From: Planktotalea sp.
GTDB taxonomy: Bacteria > Pseudomonadota > Alphaproteobacteria > Rhodobacterales > Rhodobacteraceae
Length of the DNA stretch: 64,000 nt
Reading direction: 5' to 3'
NCBI RefSeq assembly: GCF_018607965.1
Contig: NZ_JABBAM010000061.1
Coordinates: 1 to 64,000 of the forward strand
Each line of letters starts with the position of its first letter. Position 1 is the stretch's first letter. Shown here one piece after another: positions 28,373-38,137 of the stretch. Under the pieces are notes generated by a model. The model saw only the letters and a list, made by a program, of their open reading frames with translations. It searched no databases and was not told the origin of the DNA. Position numbers and translations under genes: made by a program.

Positions 28373-28759
28373 ATGCACGAATTTGCGTTGCGGGTTTATT
28401 ACGAAGATACGGATCTAGCGGGCATTGTGTATTACGCCAATTACCTGAAATTCATTGAACGCGGTCGTACCGAATGGGTGCGTGAGCAGGGGATTGATCA
28501 GGTGCGCCTTAAGGAAGACGAGGGTCTGGTGTTTGCTGTGCGTCGTGTTGAAGCGGACTATCTGTCACCTGCACGCTTTGATGATGATCTCATCGTGTGG
28601 ACCTCTGTATTGGCAATGACAGGTGTGCGGATCATCTTGAACCAGGATGTGATGCGCGGTTCGGATATCTTATTCTCGGCGATTGTGACGCTTGTGGCTC
28701 TTACGTTAGAGGGCCAGCCGACACGTTTGCCAGCGAATATCCGCCGAATCGTTCACTGA
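28373..28759 (+). CDS. ybgC: Acyl-CoA thioesterase YbgC
   Basis: Hot-dog-fold thioesterase (128 residues) routinely encoded at the head of tol-pal operons. The active-site block VYYEDTDLAGIVYYANYLKF, with the conserved Asp, is at the N-terminus, followed by FIERGRTEWVR. AGGAG lies just before the ATG. A 114-base gap separates it from tolQ, so tolQ may have its own promoter. Confidence 0.94.
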   Translation: MHEFALRVYYEDTDLAGIVYYANYLKFIERGRTEWVREQGIDQVRLKEDEGLVFAVRRVEADYLSPARFDDDLIVWTSVLAMTGVRIILNQDVMRGSDILFSAIVTLVALTLEGQPTRLPANIRRIVH

Positions 28760-28873
28760 AACACGCTGATAACATCTTGTGATGTGAGGATATGTTGGTT
28801 TCTTGAAGTTTATCGTCTAGGCTGCTCCCTATCAAAGAGCCACATGAGTGGCCGGGCAGAGTAGAGCAGGCTA

Positions 28874-29569
28874 ATGGAAGCAGAAACCCTTGCGATGGCG
28901 CAGGAGATTGATTTCTCCATGTGGGCGCTGTTTGCGCGCGCGACAATTACCGTAAAACTGGTGATGATCCTTTTGATCGTTGCGTCCATTTGGGCGTGGT
29001 CGATTGTGGTTCAGAAGTACATGCAATACCGCACGGCACGCAGTGAGGCGGCTATTTTTGATCAGGCATTCTGGTCAGGTGAACCGCTGGATCAGTTGTT
29101 TGAGCAGATCGGGCCGTCGCCGAATGGGGCGTCTGAGACGATCTTTGTTGCAGGCATGACGGAGTGGCGTCGTTCACATCGCGTCGATGGTGGACTGATT
29201 GCCGGTGCGCAGAGCCGGATTGATCGTTCCATGGATGTTGCGATCTCTAAAGAAGCGGAAAAGCTGGAAACTGGCCTGTCAGTTTTGGCGACTGTTGGAT
29301 CGACGGCCCCGTTTGTGGGTCTGTTTGGTACGGTTTGGGGCATTATGAATGCCTTTATCGAGATTGCTGAGGCGCAAAATACCAACCTTGCCGTGGTCGC
29401 GCCGGGTATTGCGGAGGCGCTTTTGGCCACAGGTTTGGGCCTGCTCGCGGCGATCCCTGCGGTTGTTTACTATAACAAATTCAGTGCGGACAGTGATCGT
29501 ATCGTTGGTGGTTATGAAGCCTTTGCTGATGAATTCGCGACCATTCTTAGCCGTCAGTTGGATAGCTAG
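28874..29569 (+). CDS. tolQ: Tol-Pal system protein TolQ
   Basis: Inner-membrane proton-channel subunit of the Tol-Pal envelope-constriction machine (231 residues). The first membrane segment is VKLVMILLIVASIWAWSIVV, and the two others form the MotA/ExbB-type channel domain with ATVGSTAPFVGLFGTVWGIM and GIAEALLATGLGLLAAIPAV. Three bases separate it from tolR. Confidence 0.96.
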   Translation: MEAETLAMAQEIDFSMWALFARATITVKLVMILLIVASIWAWSIVVQKYMQYRTARSEAAIFDQAFWSGEPLDQLFEQIGPSPNGASETIFVAGMTEWRRSHRVDGGLIAGAQSRIDRSMDVAISKEAEKLETGLSVLATVGSTAPFVGLFGTVWGIMNAFIEIAEAQNTNLAVVAPGIAEALLATGLGLLAAIPAVVYYNKFSADSDRIVGGYEAFADEFATILSRQLDS

Positions 29570-29572
29570 GCC

Positions 29573-30049
29573 ATGGGTGCTGGAGTTATGCAAAAGGATG
29601 GCGGGGGCAATCGGCGTAGACGTCGTGGTCGCGCACGTCCGATGGCCGAGATTAACGTCACCCCGTTTGTCGATGTTATGCTGGTGTTGTTGATCATTTT
29701 CATGGTTGCCGCCCCTCTGATGACGGTGGGTGTTCCTGTTGAATTGCCTAAGACGGCTGCTGGCTCCTTGCCCTCTGATGCGGAAGAGCCGCTGACGGTG
29801 ACGATTGCTGCGGACGGGCGCATCATGATCCAAACGACCCAAACCCAAACGAGTGAGCTGGTCACCAAGCTGCAAGCGATTGCCTCTGAGCGCACCAGTA
29901 CACGTGTTTACCTGCGTGCGGATGGGGCTGTTGCTTATGAGCAAGTCGTGCAAGTCATGGGCGCGCTCAACGCGGGCGGGTTTAGTGACATTGGTCTTGT
30001 AACCGATACCGGCGGTCCAAAGTTGAACGCCGATCTAGCGGATAACTAG
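29573..30049 (+). CDS. tolR: Tol-Pal system protein TolR
   Basis: ExbD/TolR-type subunit (158 residues) with a single N-terminal membrane anchor. The proton-path Asp lies in NVTPFVDVMLVLLIIFMV. The periplasmic part ends DIGLVTDTGGPKL, as usual for the family. An in-frame ATG at 29588 is an alternative start. Ten bases separate it from tolA. Confidence 0.95.
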   Translation: MGAGVMQKDGGGNRRRRRGRARPMAEINVTPFVDVMLVLLIIFMVAAPLMTVGVPVELPKTAAGSLPSDAEEPLTVTIAADGRIMIQTTQTQTSELVTKLQAIASERTSTRVYLRADGAVAYEQVVQVMGALNAGGFSDIGLVTDTGGPKLNADLADN

Positions 30050-30059
30050 GGCGCGCGCG

Positions 30060-31112
30060 GTGCAAAAAAGCACCTGCATATCAGGGGGCGGACACGCGCT
30101 GCTGTTGAGTTTTGCCATGTTTGGCGGAATATTCAATGGAGAGCCGTTGGAATTGCCGGCGGTCGATGTGTCGGTTGTGTCTGAGGAGGAGTTCGCAGCT
30201 TTGACGCGGGCCGTTCAGCCGCCTGATGTAGAACCGACTGCGCCAGAACCGATCCTAAGCGCACCTGAGTCTGAACCGGAGCCAGTTGTCCCGACGCCAG
30301 AGCCAGAACCACCTGTGATCGTAGAGCCAGAACCTCTACCTGAACCTCTACTAGAATTCGAGCCTGTCCCCGTGCCAGATCCAGAACCACTGCCTGAGCC
30401 CACACCAGAGCCTGAGGCCGTTGTCATTCCCGATCTTGCGCCAGATGCGTCTTTGCGTCCCAAACCTCGACCCGCGCCGCGTGTTGCGCCCGAAGCGGTT
30501 GCAGCGCCCGAACCTGAGGTCGAAATTGACAATACTGCGCAAGAGGCGACGCAACCTGATGAGACTGCTGAGCAAGTCGTCCAAGAGCAATCCGAGACCG
30601 CGCCCGAAGAGGCGACTACCGAGATTGTGACCGAAGCCGAGCAACCCGCGGGTAATGCGCCAAGTACATCACAACGCCCAAGACCGCGCCCTCGCGAAAC
30701 GGCTGCTGTGGCACCGGATACGTCCTCGGCTGTGAATGCAGCACTTGCCGAAGCGCTGGGTGAACCGGCTGCAAGCGATGATATTTCTGGAACGACGCTG
30801 AGCGCGCAAGAAACCAATGGTCTGCGTCTTGCTGTGCAGAAATGTTGGGTTGTGGATGTAGGCAGTCAGGCCGCGAATGTGACCGTGATTATTGGCATGT
30901 CGATGGATACGCTGGGCAAGGTGGTCCCGGGCAGTTTGCGACTGGTTTCTTCAACAGGCGGCGAGGGGGTTGCCATCGAAACGGCCTATCAATCTGCACG
31001 CCGCGCCGTGCTGCGGTGTCAGAAAGAGGGCTATGATTTGCCCGACGACAAATACGAGACGTGGAAAGAGATCGAAATGACCTTCAATACCAAAGATATG
31101 CGCATCAGATGA
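30060..31112 (+). CDS. tolA: TolA-like protein with Pro/Glu-rich periplasmic linker
   Basis: Links the inner-membrane TolQR to Pal. It begins with GTG at 30060 and has an N-terminal membrane segment (GGGHALLLSFAMFGGIF). Residues about 60-145 form a low-complexity Pro/Glu region of EPEP and PEPLPEP units in place of the Ala/Lys-rich helix of enterobacterial TolA. The C-terminal domain (TNGLRLAVQKCWVV...) matches the TolA/TonB-like domain III. 350 residues. The assignment rests on position and C-terminal resemblance. Confidence 0.85.
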   Translation: MQKSTCISGGGHALLLSFAMFGGIFNGEPLELPAVDVSVVSEEEFAALTRAVQPPDVEPTAPEPILSAPESEPEPVVPTPEPEPPVIVEPEPLPEPLLEFEPVPVPDPEPLPEPTPEPEAVVIPDLAPDASLRPKPRPAPRVAPEAVAAPEPEVEIDNTAQEATQPDETAEQVVQEQSETAPEEATTEIVTEAEQPAGNAPSTSQRPRPRPRETAAVAPDTSSAVNAALAEALGEPAASDDISGTTLSAQETNGLRLAVQKCWVVDVGSQAANVTVIIGMSMDTLGKVVPGSLRLVSSTGGEGVAIETAYQSARRAVLRCQKEGYDLPDDKYETWKEIEMTFNTKDMRIR

Positions 31113-31220
31113 GTCTCTTTCGACACAGACCCTAGGCAAGCACGTGCCGATAAGGGCAAACCTCTTTTTTATAAAAGGCCTACACCGTAGAGTAGGCGAA
31201 AAGCAGTAGCAGGATAGGCA

Positions 31221-32540
31221 ATGACCCTGAAAGTATTGATCGCAGTCTTGGCAATTTTCGTATTGCCGTTTGCAGCGCTGGCCCAGAACGGACCTTTGCG
31301 CATTGAAATTACTGAAGGCGTGGTTGAACCCATGCCCTTCGCGGCCCCCAATTTTGTGGCGGAAAGCACCGCCGCAAATGAGTTCGCAGAGCGGCTAGCA
31401 CGCGTTGTGGTCAGCGATTTGGCAGGCACTGGCCTGTTTCGCGAAGTGCCGCGCTCGGCCTATATTAGTCAGGTCACCAGCTTTGATGCGCCCGTTCAAT
31501 ACGCCGACTGGAAAGCAATCAACGCCCAAGCTTTGGTGACGGGTGCCGTGAATGTCAGTGGATCAAACCTAAGCGTGAAGTTCCGCGTTTATGATGTGTT
31601 TTCTGGTGCGGAAATGGGATCTGGTCTGCAGTTTGCAGGAACGACCCAAGGCTGGCGTCGCATGGCGCATAAAGTGGCCGATCAGGTCTATGCGCGTATC
31701 ACGGGCGAACAGCCCTATTTTGATAGCCGTGTTGTTTATGTGTCCGAACAGGGACCCAAGGACAAGCGTCGCAAGCGTCTTGCGATCATGGACTACGACG
31801 GCGCGAATGTGCAGTTTTTGACAGGGTCTGAGCACCTTGTGCTTGCGCCACGTTTCTCGCCCACAGGTGATCGTGTGCTTTACACGTCTTATGAAACAGG
31901 TTTCCCGCGCATTTATGTGTTGGATGTTGGTTCCGTGCAACGTCGTGTGCTGGAAAGCCAAGAAGGCTCCATGAGTTTTGCACCGCGCTTTTCACCAGAT
32001 GGAAATACTGTTGTCTATTCTATCGCGAGTGGCGGCAATACAGATATCTACCGTATGGATATTCGCAGTGGTTCCAGTTCGCGCCTGACCTCTGCGCCTT
32101 CGATAGAGACAGCACCCAGCTACAGTCCCGACGGCAGCCGTATTGTGTTTGAAAGCGATCGATCTGGTAGCCAGCAGATTTACATTATGGGCGCAAATGG
32201 TGGCGAACCCAAGCGCATCAGCTTTGGTAAGGGTCGCTATGGCACGCCTGTTTGGTCACCGCGCGGGGATCTGATCGCGTTTACCAAGCAATCCAAAGGA
32301 CGTTTCCATATTGGTGTGATGCGCACGGATGGCACTGAAGAACGTCTGTTGACGGCGTCGTTCCTGGACGAGGGCCCAACATGGGCCCCCAATGGCCGCG
32401 TCATCATGTTCACCCGCGAAACCCAAGGCGCAACTGGCAGGGCCGCGCTGTATTCGGTCGATATTTCTGGCCGTAACCTAAAACCAATCCCCGCGGAGGG
32501 CGGCGCGTCCGATCCATCGTGGTCCCCCATTCAGCGTTAA
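31221..32540 (+). CDS. tolB: Tol-Pal system beta-propeller protein TolB
   Basis: Periplasmic beta-propeller that binds Pal. The signal peptide is [18 protein letters not shown], followed by the N-terminal alpha/beta domain and WD-like repeats with SPDG and [14 protein letters not shown] motifs. 439 residues. The 108-base gap after tolA has a short inverted repeat (GCCTAC/GTAGGC) but no other feature. Confidence 0.96.
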   Translation: MTLKVLIAVLAIFVLPFAALAQNGPLRIEITEGVVEPMPFAAPNFVAESTAANEFAERLARVVVSDLAGTGLFREVPRSAYISQVTSFDAPVQYADWKAINAQALVTGAVNVSGSNLSVKFRVYDVFSGAEMGSGLQFAGTTQGWRRMAHKVADQVYARITGEQPYFDSRVVYVSEQGPKDKRRKRLAIMDYDGANVQFLTGSEHLVLAPRFSPTGDRVLYTSYETGFPRIYVLDVGSVQRRVLESQEGSMSFAPRFSPDGNTVVYSIASGGNTDIYRMDIRSGSSSRLTSAPSIETAPSYSPDGSRIVFESDRSGSQQIYIMGANGGEPKRISFGKGRYGTPVWSPRGDLIAFTKQSKGRFHIGVMRTDGTEERLLTASFLDEGPTWAPNGRVIMFTRETQGATGRAALYSVDISGRNLKPIPAEGGASDPSWSPIQR

Positions 32541-32585
32541 GCTGGATAGTTGTCGAAACATAATAATAAATAGTGAGACAAGTAG

Positions 32586-33131
32586 ATGAAAATGATCACA
32601 AAAGCAGTGCTTTTAACAAGTGCCCTCGCTTTGGCCGCCTGTTCCAACAAAAGTGACTTTGAGGGCGATGATTTCGTCGACCTGAATGCAAACGGCGCAA
32701 ATTCTGGCCTGGACGCAGGCGCGGGTACCGGATTTGAAGGCACGGGTGGTGCAAATGATCCGACCTCTGTGGCGTTCTTCCAGCAAAGCGTTGGGGATCG
32801 TGTGGTATTCGAGGTTGATCAATCCACTTTAACAGAGCAGGGACGTTTGATCCTTGATGGACAAACCCGCTGGTTGACGACGAATTCCGACTACACTGCA
32901 ATCATCGAAGGCCACGCCGACGAGCAAGGCACGCGTGAATATAACGTCGCACTTGGCGAACGTCGTGCAAATGCTGTCCGCGATTACCTTGTTGGCAAAG
33001 GTGTTCCCACGTCACGCCTTCGTGTTGTGAGTTATGGAAAAGAACGCCCGATTGAGATTTGCAGCGACGAGGGTTGTTATGCTAAGAACCGACGCGCAGT
33101 AACAGTGCTCGCGGCTGGCCTTTCAGGCTAA
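32586..33131 (+). CDS. pal: Peptidoglycan-associated lipoprotein Pal
   Basis: Outer-membrane lipoprotein that anchors to peptidoglycan. The signal peptide ends in the lipobox LALAAC, with the lipidated Cys at about residue 19. The OmpA-like C-terminal domain has IIEGHADEQGTREYNVALGE, including the Asp and Arg region that contacts meso-diaminopimelate. A Gly/Asn-rich linker lies between. 181 residues, typical. Confidence 0.97.
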   Translation: MKMITKAVLLTSALALAACSNKSDFEGDDFVDLNANGANSGLDAGAGTGFEGTGGANDPTSVAFFQQSVGDRVVFEVDQSTLTEQGRLILDGQTRWLTTNSDYTAIIEGHADEQGTREYNVALGERRANAVRDYLVGKGVPTSRLRVVSYGKERPIEICSDEGCYAKNRRAVTVLAAGLSG

Positions 33132-33157
33132 GCGCAAGCACACTCGGGGAGAGGCAT

Positions 33158-34003
33158 ATGACGGCTCGGTTCACACAGTTTTTTGCGGCGGCCGCAGTGT
33201 CGCTATGCCTTTTGCCTAGCTCTGGTTTTGCCCAAGCAAACAACGATCAAACCCTTGCGGATATCCGTCAGGATTTGACTGTGCTTTTCGTCGAAATGCA
33301 GCGCTTGCGTCGTGAACTGTCAACGACAGGGGCGCCTTCGCCAGCGATTGGTGGCACATCGGTTATGGATCGCATCGATTCTGTAGAGGGCGAATTACAG
33401 CGCCTCACAGGTAAGATCGAGCAACTTGAATTTCGTATTGATAGCATTGTCAAAGATGGAACCAATCGTATCGGTGACCTTGAATTCCGCCTTGTTGAGC
33501 TGAAGGGCGGTGATCTTAGCAATATTGCTGAAACCTCCACCCTTGGAGGCGGTGCCACACCAGCAATTGCTGCAATGCCTGTGCCGTCGCAGGGTTCAGA
33601 TGCAGGTAGTACTCAACTTGCGATGGGCGAACAGGCTGATTTTAATTCTGCTGAGGCGTTGCTCACAGCGGGTGACGGGGCAGGGGCCGCTGAGCAATTT
33701 GCGCTGTTCACACAGAACTACCCGGGTAGCCCACTTGAAGGTCAAGCCCGCTTAAAGCAAGGCGAAGCCCATGAAGCATCTGGGGATACTCGGGAAGCAG
33801 CGCGCGCCTATCTCGACGCCTATTCCCGTGATCCTGCAAGCGATATCGCACCCGAAGCGCTATTTCGTTTGGGGCGCAGCTTGGGCCGCCTTGGCAAAGT
33901 TTCTGAGGCCTGTGTGACCCTAGCAGAAGTCAACGTGCGTCATGCAGGTAACCCCGCAGCGCGTAGTGCACAAACTGAAATGAGCACGCTGAGCTGTTCG
34001 TGA
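33158..34003 (+). CDS. cpoB: Cell division coordinator CpoB / YbgF
   Basis: Periplasmic tol-pal accessory protein (281 residues). The signal peptide is FFAAAAVSLCLLPSSGFAQA. A predicted coiled coil follows (about residues 30-125, EGELQRLTGKIEQLEFRIDS), then a linker and TPR repeats (AEQFALFTQNYPGSPLEGQA and following). It overlaps tilS by four bases (ATGA). Confidence 0.92.
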   Translation: MTARFTQFFAAAAVSLCLLPSSGFAQANNDQTLADIRQDLTVLFVEMQRLRRELSTTGAPSPAIGGTSVMDRIDSVEGELQRLTGKIEQLEFRIDSIVKDGTNRIGDLEFRLVELKGGDLSNIAETSTLGGGATPAIAAMPVPSQGSDAGSTQLAMGEQADFNSAEALLTAGDGAGAAEQFALFTQNYPGSPLEGQARLKQGEAHEASGDTREAARAYLDAYSRDPASDIAPEALFRLGRSLGRLGKVSEACVTLAEVNVRHAGNPAARSAQTEMSTLSCS

Positions 34004-35166
34004 TGCCTAATTTGACGCTGCTTCAGGGGCACGTGCCACTGGGTATTGCGTTGTCAGGGGGCAGCGATTCAACGGCATTGCTTGTGTTGGCGGTAGATGC
34101 GCTGGGGCCTGAAAATCTACGCGCTGTTACTATCGATCACGGCCTTCGAAATACAGCGGTTGAAGAAGCTAGCCGTGCAGGTGAGATGTGTAAAAGCTTG
34201 GGTGTTTCCCATGACATCGTCACACTTAACCTCCAAGATGGCGGCGATCTTCAAGCGCGTGCGCGTGCTGCTAGATACGAGGCGCTTTCCGATTGGGCAA
34301 AGCGCGTTGGTGCTCGTGCGTTAGCCTTAGGCCATACGAAAAATGATGTGGCCGAAACGTTCCTGATGCGTCTTGCGCGGGGCTCTGGCGTGGATGGTCT
34401 GGCGCAGATGACCGAGCGCTTCACGCGCAACGACACACTCTTTTTGCGCCCACTTTTGCAAGCCTCGCGCGGTGATCTACAATCCATGCTCACAGCGCGT
34501 CAAATAGGCTGGAGCGAAGATCCCTCCAACCAAGATCCACGCTTCAAACGTGTTCAAATGCGCCAAGCGCACCCTCAATTGGACGCGCTTGGCCTGACAT
34601 CTGAACGTTTGGCGCAAACCGCTCACTGGATGCGCGCAGCGTCCATCGTGCTAGAACATGCCGCGCAAGACTGGATTGCAAAGCATGCTTGGCCTGATCA
34701 CGGGGATGCTGTTTTTGATCTGGCCGCGCTTCATGCTGCGCCCGAAGAAACGGCATATCGTGTTTTAACCTGTGCGCTGTGCAACATTTCAGAAAACCCA
34801 TACAGACCGCGCCTAGAGGCGGTGAAAGGCTTGTTCAAAGAGGCCAGTGCAACGACGCTACATGGGTGTCTGATCTATCCCCACAAGGGCACTCTGCGGC
34901 TGACACGCGAATTAAATGCTGTCACTTCCACGGATCCACGTTGGGTCATTAAAGGTCCCTTTGGCCAAGACCACTCCATATCACCACTTGGCGCAAACGG
35001 TCTCACGCAAGTGAAAGACTGGCGCAAGACCGCGCTTTTACCTCGTCGCTCTTTGCTCGCGAGCCCTGCAGTTTGGAAACATGAAATCTTGATTGCGGCC
35101 CCGCTTGCGCAGCCGCATCAGGATTGGAGCGCATCCGCCCCAAATCCACTTCATCTTTCAAAATAA
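34000..35166 (+). CDS. tilS: tRNA(Ile)-lysidine synthase
   Basis: Adds lysine to C34 of tRNA-Ile(CAU) so that it reads AUA. The PP-loop ATP-binding motif is ALSGGSDSTALLVL near the N-terminus, and the second conserved element is LALGHTKNDVAETFLMRL. 388 residues. In relatives tilS is usually followed by ftsH; here the next gene is convergent hisE, so the neighbourhood has been rearranged. Confidence 0.94.
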   Translation: MMPNLTLLQGHVPLGIALSGGSDSTALLVLAVDALGPENLRAVTIDHGLRNTAVEEASRAGEMCKSLGVSHDIVTLNLQDGGDLQARARAARYEALSDWAKRVGARALALGHTKNDVAETFLMRLARGSGVDGLAQMTERFTRNDTLFLRPLLQASRGDLQSMLTARQIGWSEDPSNQDPRFKRVQMRQAHPQLDALGLTSERLAQTAHWMRAASIVLEHAAQDWIAKHAWPDHGDAVFDLAALHAAPEETAYRVLTCALCNISENPYRPRLEAVKGLFKEASATTLHGCLIYPHKGTLRLTRELNAVTSTDPRWVIKGPFGQDHSISPLGANGLTQVKDWRKTALLPRRSLLASPAVWKHEILIAAPLAQPHQDWSASAPNPLHLSK

Positions 35167-35188
35167 ACTTAATCCCAATTTCTGCCAA

Positions 35189-35497
35189 CTAGCGCGCCGC
35201 TTTTTCAACGATGCCTGATATGCCAGATCGTTTGGCAAGTTCTGCCTCGACATCTGTCAATGAGACATCGCGGGACGCGAGCATAACCATCAAATGGTAC
35301 AGAACATCTGCCGCCTCGCAGGTCAGCGCGGCCTTGTCGTCTTTCACGGCTTCTATGATTGCTTCTATCGCTTCTTCACCAAACTTCTCGGCGCATTTTT
35401 CAGGACCCTTCGCGAGTAACTTCGCGGTCCAACTGTCAGAACCACCCTCGGACTTGCGGGCTTCAATTGTTGCGAAGAGCTCGTGCAAAATACTCAT
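35189..35497 (-). CDS. hisE: Phosphoribosyl-ATP diphosphatase
   Basis: Hydrolyses PR-ATP to PR-AMP, step 2 of histidine synthesis (102 residues). The MazG-like motif [18 protein letters not shown] with metal-binding Glu residues is present. Its ATG overlaps the hisF stop by four bases, so the two are translationally coupled. Confidence 0.95.
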   Translation of the reverse strand: MSILHELFATIEARKSEGGSDSWTAKLLAKGPEKCAEKFGEEAIEAIIEAVKDDKAALTCEAADVLYHLMVMLASRDVSLTDVEAELAKRSGISGIVEKAAR

Positions 35498-36255
35498 GTT
35501 AGCCTCACAGGAATGCCTGCTGCGGCCATGTGGGATTTGGCCTCTGCGACGGTGTACTCGCCAAAGTGAAAGATGGATGCGGCCAAAACTGCACTCGCGC
35601 CGCCTTTGGTGACGCCCTCGACCAAGTGGTCCAGATTGCCAACGCCGCCTGATGCAATCACGGGGATTTTCACGGCATCTGAGACTGCGCGCGTCAAAGG
35701 CAGATTGAAACCTGATTTTGTCCCGTCGCGATCCATGGACGTCAGTAAAATCTCACCCGCACCTTTTTCAGCGACCAACACTGCAAACTCGACAGCATCA
35801 ATTCCTGTAGCTTTGCGTCCACCGTGTGTGAAAATTTCCCAACGCCCGGGCTCAACCGTTTTTGCATCAATGGCACAAACAATGCACTGGCTGCCAAACT
35901 GATCAGCTGCTTCGGACAAAACATCAGGGCGCGCGACTGCGGCCGAGTTGAAACTAACTTTGTCTGCACCTGCCAAGAGCAAGGCGCGCACATCTTCGAC
36001 TTCGCGCACGCCGCCGCCAACAGTGAGGGGTATATAGCATTGCTCAGCGGTGCGTTGGACCACGTCAAACATGGTCCCGCGATTTTCGTGAGTTGCGTGG
36101 ATGTCCAGTAAACATAATTCATCCGCACCCGCTAGATCATAGGCACGTGCGCTTTCAACAGGGTCGCCCGCATCGCGCAAAGCGACAAAGTTCACGCCTT
36201 TGACAACACGTCCATTAGCAACGTCGAGGCAGGGGATGATGCGGGTTTTAAGCAT
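35494..36255 (-). CDS. hisF: Imidazole glycerol phosphate synthase, cyclase subunit HisF
   Basis: TIM-barrel cyclase subunit of the HisFH synthase (253 residues). The N-terminal catalytic Asp lies in [15 protein letters not shown], and the second in [14 protein letters not shown]. It also shows the ammonia-channel phosphate-binding loops ([25 protein letters not shown]). It overlaps hisA by 8 bases. Confidence 0.97.
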   Translation of the reverse strand: MLKTRIIPCLDVANGRVVKGVNFVALRDAGDPVESARAYDLAGADELCLLDIHATHENRGTMFDVVQRTAEQCYIPLTVGGGVREVEDVRALLLAGADKVSFNSAAVARPDVLSEAADQFGSQCIVCAIDAKTVEPGRWEIFTHGGRKATGIDAVEFAVLVAEKGAGEILLTSMDRDGTKSGFNLPLTRAVSDAVKIPVIASGGVGNLDHLVEGVTKGGASAVLAASIFHFGEYTVAEAKSHMAAAGIPVRLT

Positions 36256-36973
36256 TTTTCAACACTTTCAACGCCTCGACCAAGTCCAGTGCGCCATCAT
36301 AAAGCGCGCGCCCAGAGATCGCACCATTAAGACCCGCACCGCAGTCGCGCAGCGCAATCAAATCGTCCAAAGAGGAAACACCGCCAGAGGCAATTACGGG
36401 AATGCTAACCGCGCGCGCCAAGGCGGCAGTTGCGTCGATATTGGGTCCTTGCATCGCACCGTCACGATTGATGTCGGTGTAAATGATTGCGGCAACGCCT
36501 GCATCCTCGAACGAACGCGCCAGGTCTGTGATGTCTACATTCGTCTCTTGCGCCCAGCCTTTGGTGGCGACCATGCCATTGCGAGCATCAATTCCGACAG
36601 CCACGTGACCGGGGAAGGCTTTTGCGGCTTTGCGCACCAAATCGGGGTTTTCTACAGCGACCGTCCCAAGAATTACACGCTGCAATCCTTTTTCGAGCCA
36701 GCGTTCGATCGTCGCCATATCGCGGATGCCTCCGCCCAATTGCGTAGGGACTTTGCAGGCCTTCAGGATCGCCTCAACGGGGGCCGCGTTCACAGGCTCG
36801 CCCGCAAAAGCCCCGTTCAGATCTACCAGATGCAGCCACTCACAACCCGCGTCCACAAAGTCCATCGCTTGTGCGGCGGGATCGTCGCTGAACACAGTCG
36901 CTTGGTCCATTTCGCCGCGCACCAAGCGCACGGCTTGGCCGTCTTTTAGGTCGATTGCAGGGTAGAGGATCAT
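36248..36973 (-). CDS. hisA: Phosphoribosylformimino-AICAR ribotide isomerase HisA
   Basis: TIM-barrel isomerase, step 4 of histidine synthesis (241 residues from ATG at 36973; the track start at 37012 adds 13 unlikely residues). The N-terminal catalytic Asp is in [18 protein letters not shown], and the second in [14 protein letters not shown]. It is homologous to the adjacent hisF. Its promoter must lie in the 130 bases shared with the divergent DUF2147 gene. Confidence 0.96.
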   Translation of the reverse strand: MILYPAIDLKDGQAVRLVRGEMDQATVFSDDPAAQAMDFVDAGCEWLHLVDLNGAFAGEPVNAAPVEAILKACKVPTQLGGGIRDMATIERWLEKGLQRVILGTVAVENPDLVRKAAKAFPGHVAVGIDARNGMVATKGWAQETNVDITDLARSFEDAGVAAIIYTDINRDGAMQGPNIDATAALARAVSIPVIASGGVSSLDDLIALRDCGAGLNGAISGRALYDGALDLVEALKVLKNA

Positions 36974-37104
36974 GGTAGGCAGCCTTTCATTTCTTAGAGA
37001 ATGCATTGCCATGGGGCGCGCGAATTTGCAACGGGGCGTAGGGTCAAGTCTTGCTTTGGCGCGTAACTGCTTGCAAGCTGTTCCCAGAATTTTGGGAGAA
37101 GATC

Positions 37105-37497
37105 ATGAAAACTATACTGACTGCAGCGGCATTCGCCGTTTTCGCCGCAACCAGCGCGTTTGCGGATCCAATTTTTGGGACATGGCAAACTGCGAAAGAT
37201 GACAATGGCAATTACGGGCGCATCAATGTGTCGGCTTGTGGCAGCAAAATTTGTGGCGTTTTAACAAGTTCTTATGACAGCGCTGGCAAGCCGTTTAAAT
37301 CTGAAAATCAAGGCCGAAAACTGGTTTGGAATATGGTGAACACGGGAGGCGGTTCCTATGGAAAAGGCAAAGCCTATTCGCCAGATCGCGACAAGACCTA
37401 TGGCGGCAAGATGCAACTGTCTGGCAACAATCTGACCGTTCAGGGATGTGTTCTAGGAATTTGTCGCGATGGTGGCACGTGGAAGCGCGTCAATTAA
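37105..37497 (+). CDS. DUF2147 family secreted protein
   Basis: A 130-residue periplasmic protein. The signal peptide is ILTAAAFAVFAATSAFAD, followed by the DUF2147 pattern IFGTWQTAKDDNGNYG, a Cys pair (CGSKICG) and GGGSYGKGKAYSPDRDKTYG. The start at 37105 follows GGGAGAA, itself the 3' arm of an inverted repeat (TCCCA-GAATTT-TGGGA, 37082-37097) that could mask the ribosome site. It sits between hisA and hisH on the opposite strand and abuts the hisH stop. Confidence 0.85.
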   Translation: MKTILTAAAFAVFAATSAFADPIFGTWQTAKDDNGNYGRINVSACGSKICGVLTSSYDSAGKPFKSENQGRKLVWNMVNTGGGSYGKGKAYSPDRDKTYGGKMQLSGNNLTVQGCVLGICRDGGTWKRVN

Positions 37498-38136
37498 TCA
37501 AGGCGACCACGTTAGAAAATTTGAGATAAGCCGCAGGCCAATCTGCTGGCTTTTCTCTGGATGGAACTGCATCCCCAGCATCGTATCACGGCCAATCACT
37601 GCAGTGATGTCGCCCGCGTAATCCACATGGGCAAGCCGCTCTTTGGGTTTGGCGACATCAAAGTGATAGGAGTGGACAAAGTATGTGTGGTCACCTGTTG
37701 TCACGCTCGCGAAAACAGGGTGGGGGGCGTCGATCACCAGATCGTTCCAGCCCATGTGTGGGACCTTCAGATTTGTTTCACGCGGCGTGATCTTAACGAC
37801 TTCGCCGTCGATCCAACCCAAGCCGTCCGTATCTTCATATTCGCGGCCCAAAGTGGCCATGAGTTGCATGCCAACGCAAATCCCCAAGAAGGGGCGTGCT
37901 TTGACGGTCACCGCTTCTTGCAAAGCGTCAAACAGGCCGCCCGTACCTTTGAGCGCCTTTACGCAGGCTGGAAACGCGCCATCACCGGGCAGCACAATGT
38001 GATCTGCGCGCGCGACAACGTCGGCGTCGCTGGTCACGACGACCTCGCCTGCGTTCACTTCGGACGCCATGCGCCCGAACGCTTTTTGTGCCGAATGTAG
38101 ATTGCCGCTTTCGTAGTCAATAATCGCTGTCAGCAC
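37498..38136 (-). CDS. hisH: Imidazole glycerol phosphate synthase, glutamine amidotransferase subunit HisH
   Basis: Supplies ammonia to HisF (212 residues). The catalytic triad is visible: Cys in PFLGICVGMQLM, His and Glu in GMQFHPEKSQQ. I take the GTG at 38136, one base after the hisB stop, giving VLTAIIDYESGN; the ORF-track start at 38478 reads through hisB antiframe and is rejected. It lies in an operon with hisB. Confidence 0.96.
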   Translation of the reverse strand: MLTAIIDYESGNLHSAQKAFGRMASEVNAGEVVVTSDADVVARADHIVLPGDGAFPACVKALKGTGGLFDALQEAVTVKARPFLGICVGMQLMATLGREYEDTDGLGWIDGEVVKITPRETNLKVPHMGWNDLVIDAPHPVFASVTTGDHTYFVHSYHFDVAKPKERLAHVDYAGDITAVIGRDTMLGMQFHPEKSQQIGLRLISNFLTWSP

Positions 38137-38137
38137 G

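Noticed and set aside
36200-36949. 249-residue plus-strand ORF
   Set aside because: It is antisense to hisA and without family features.
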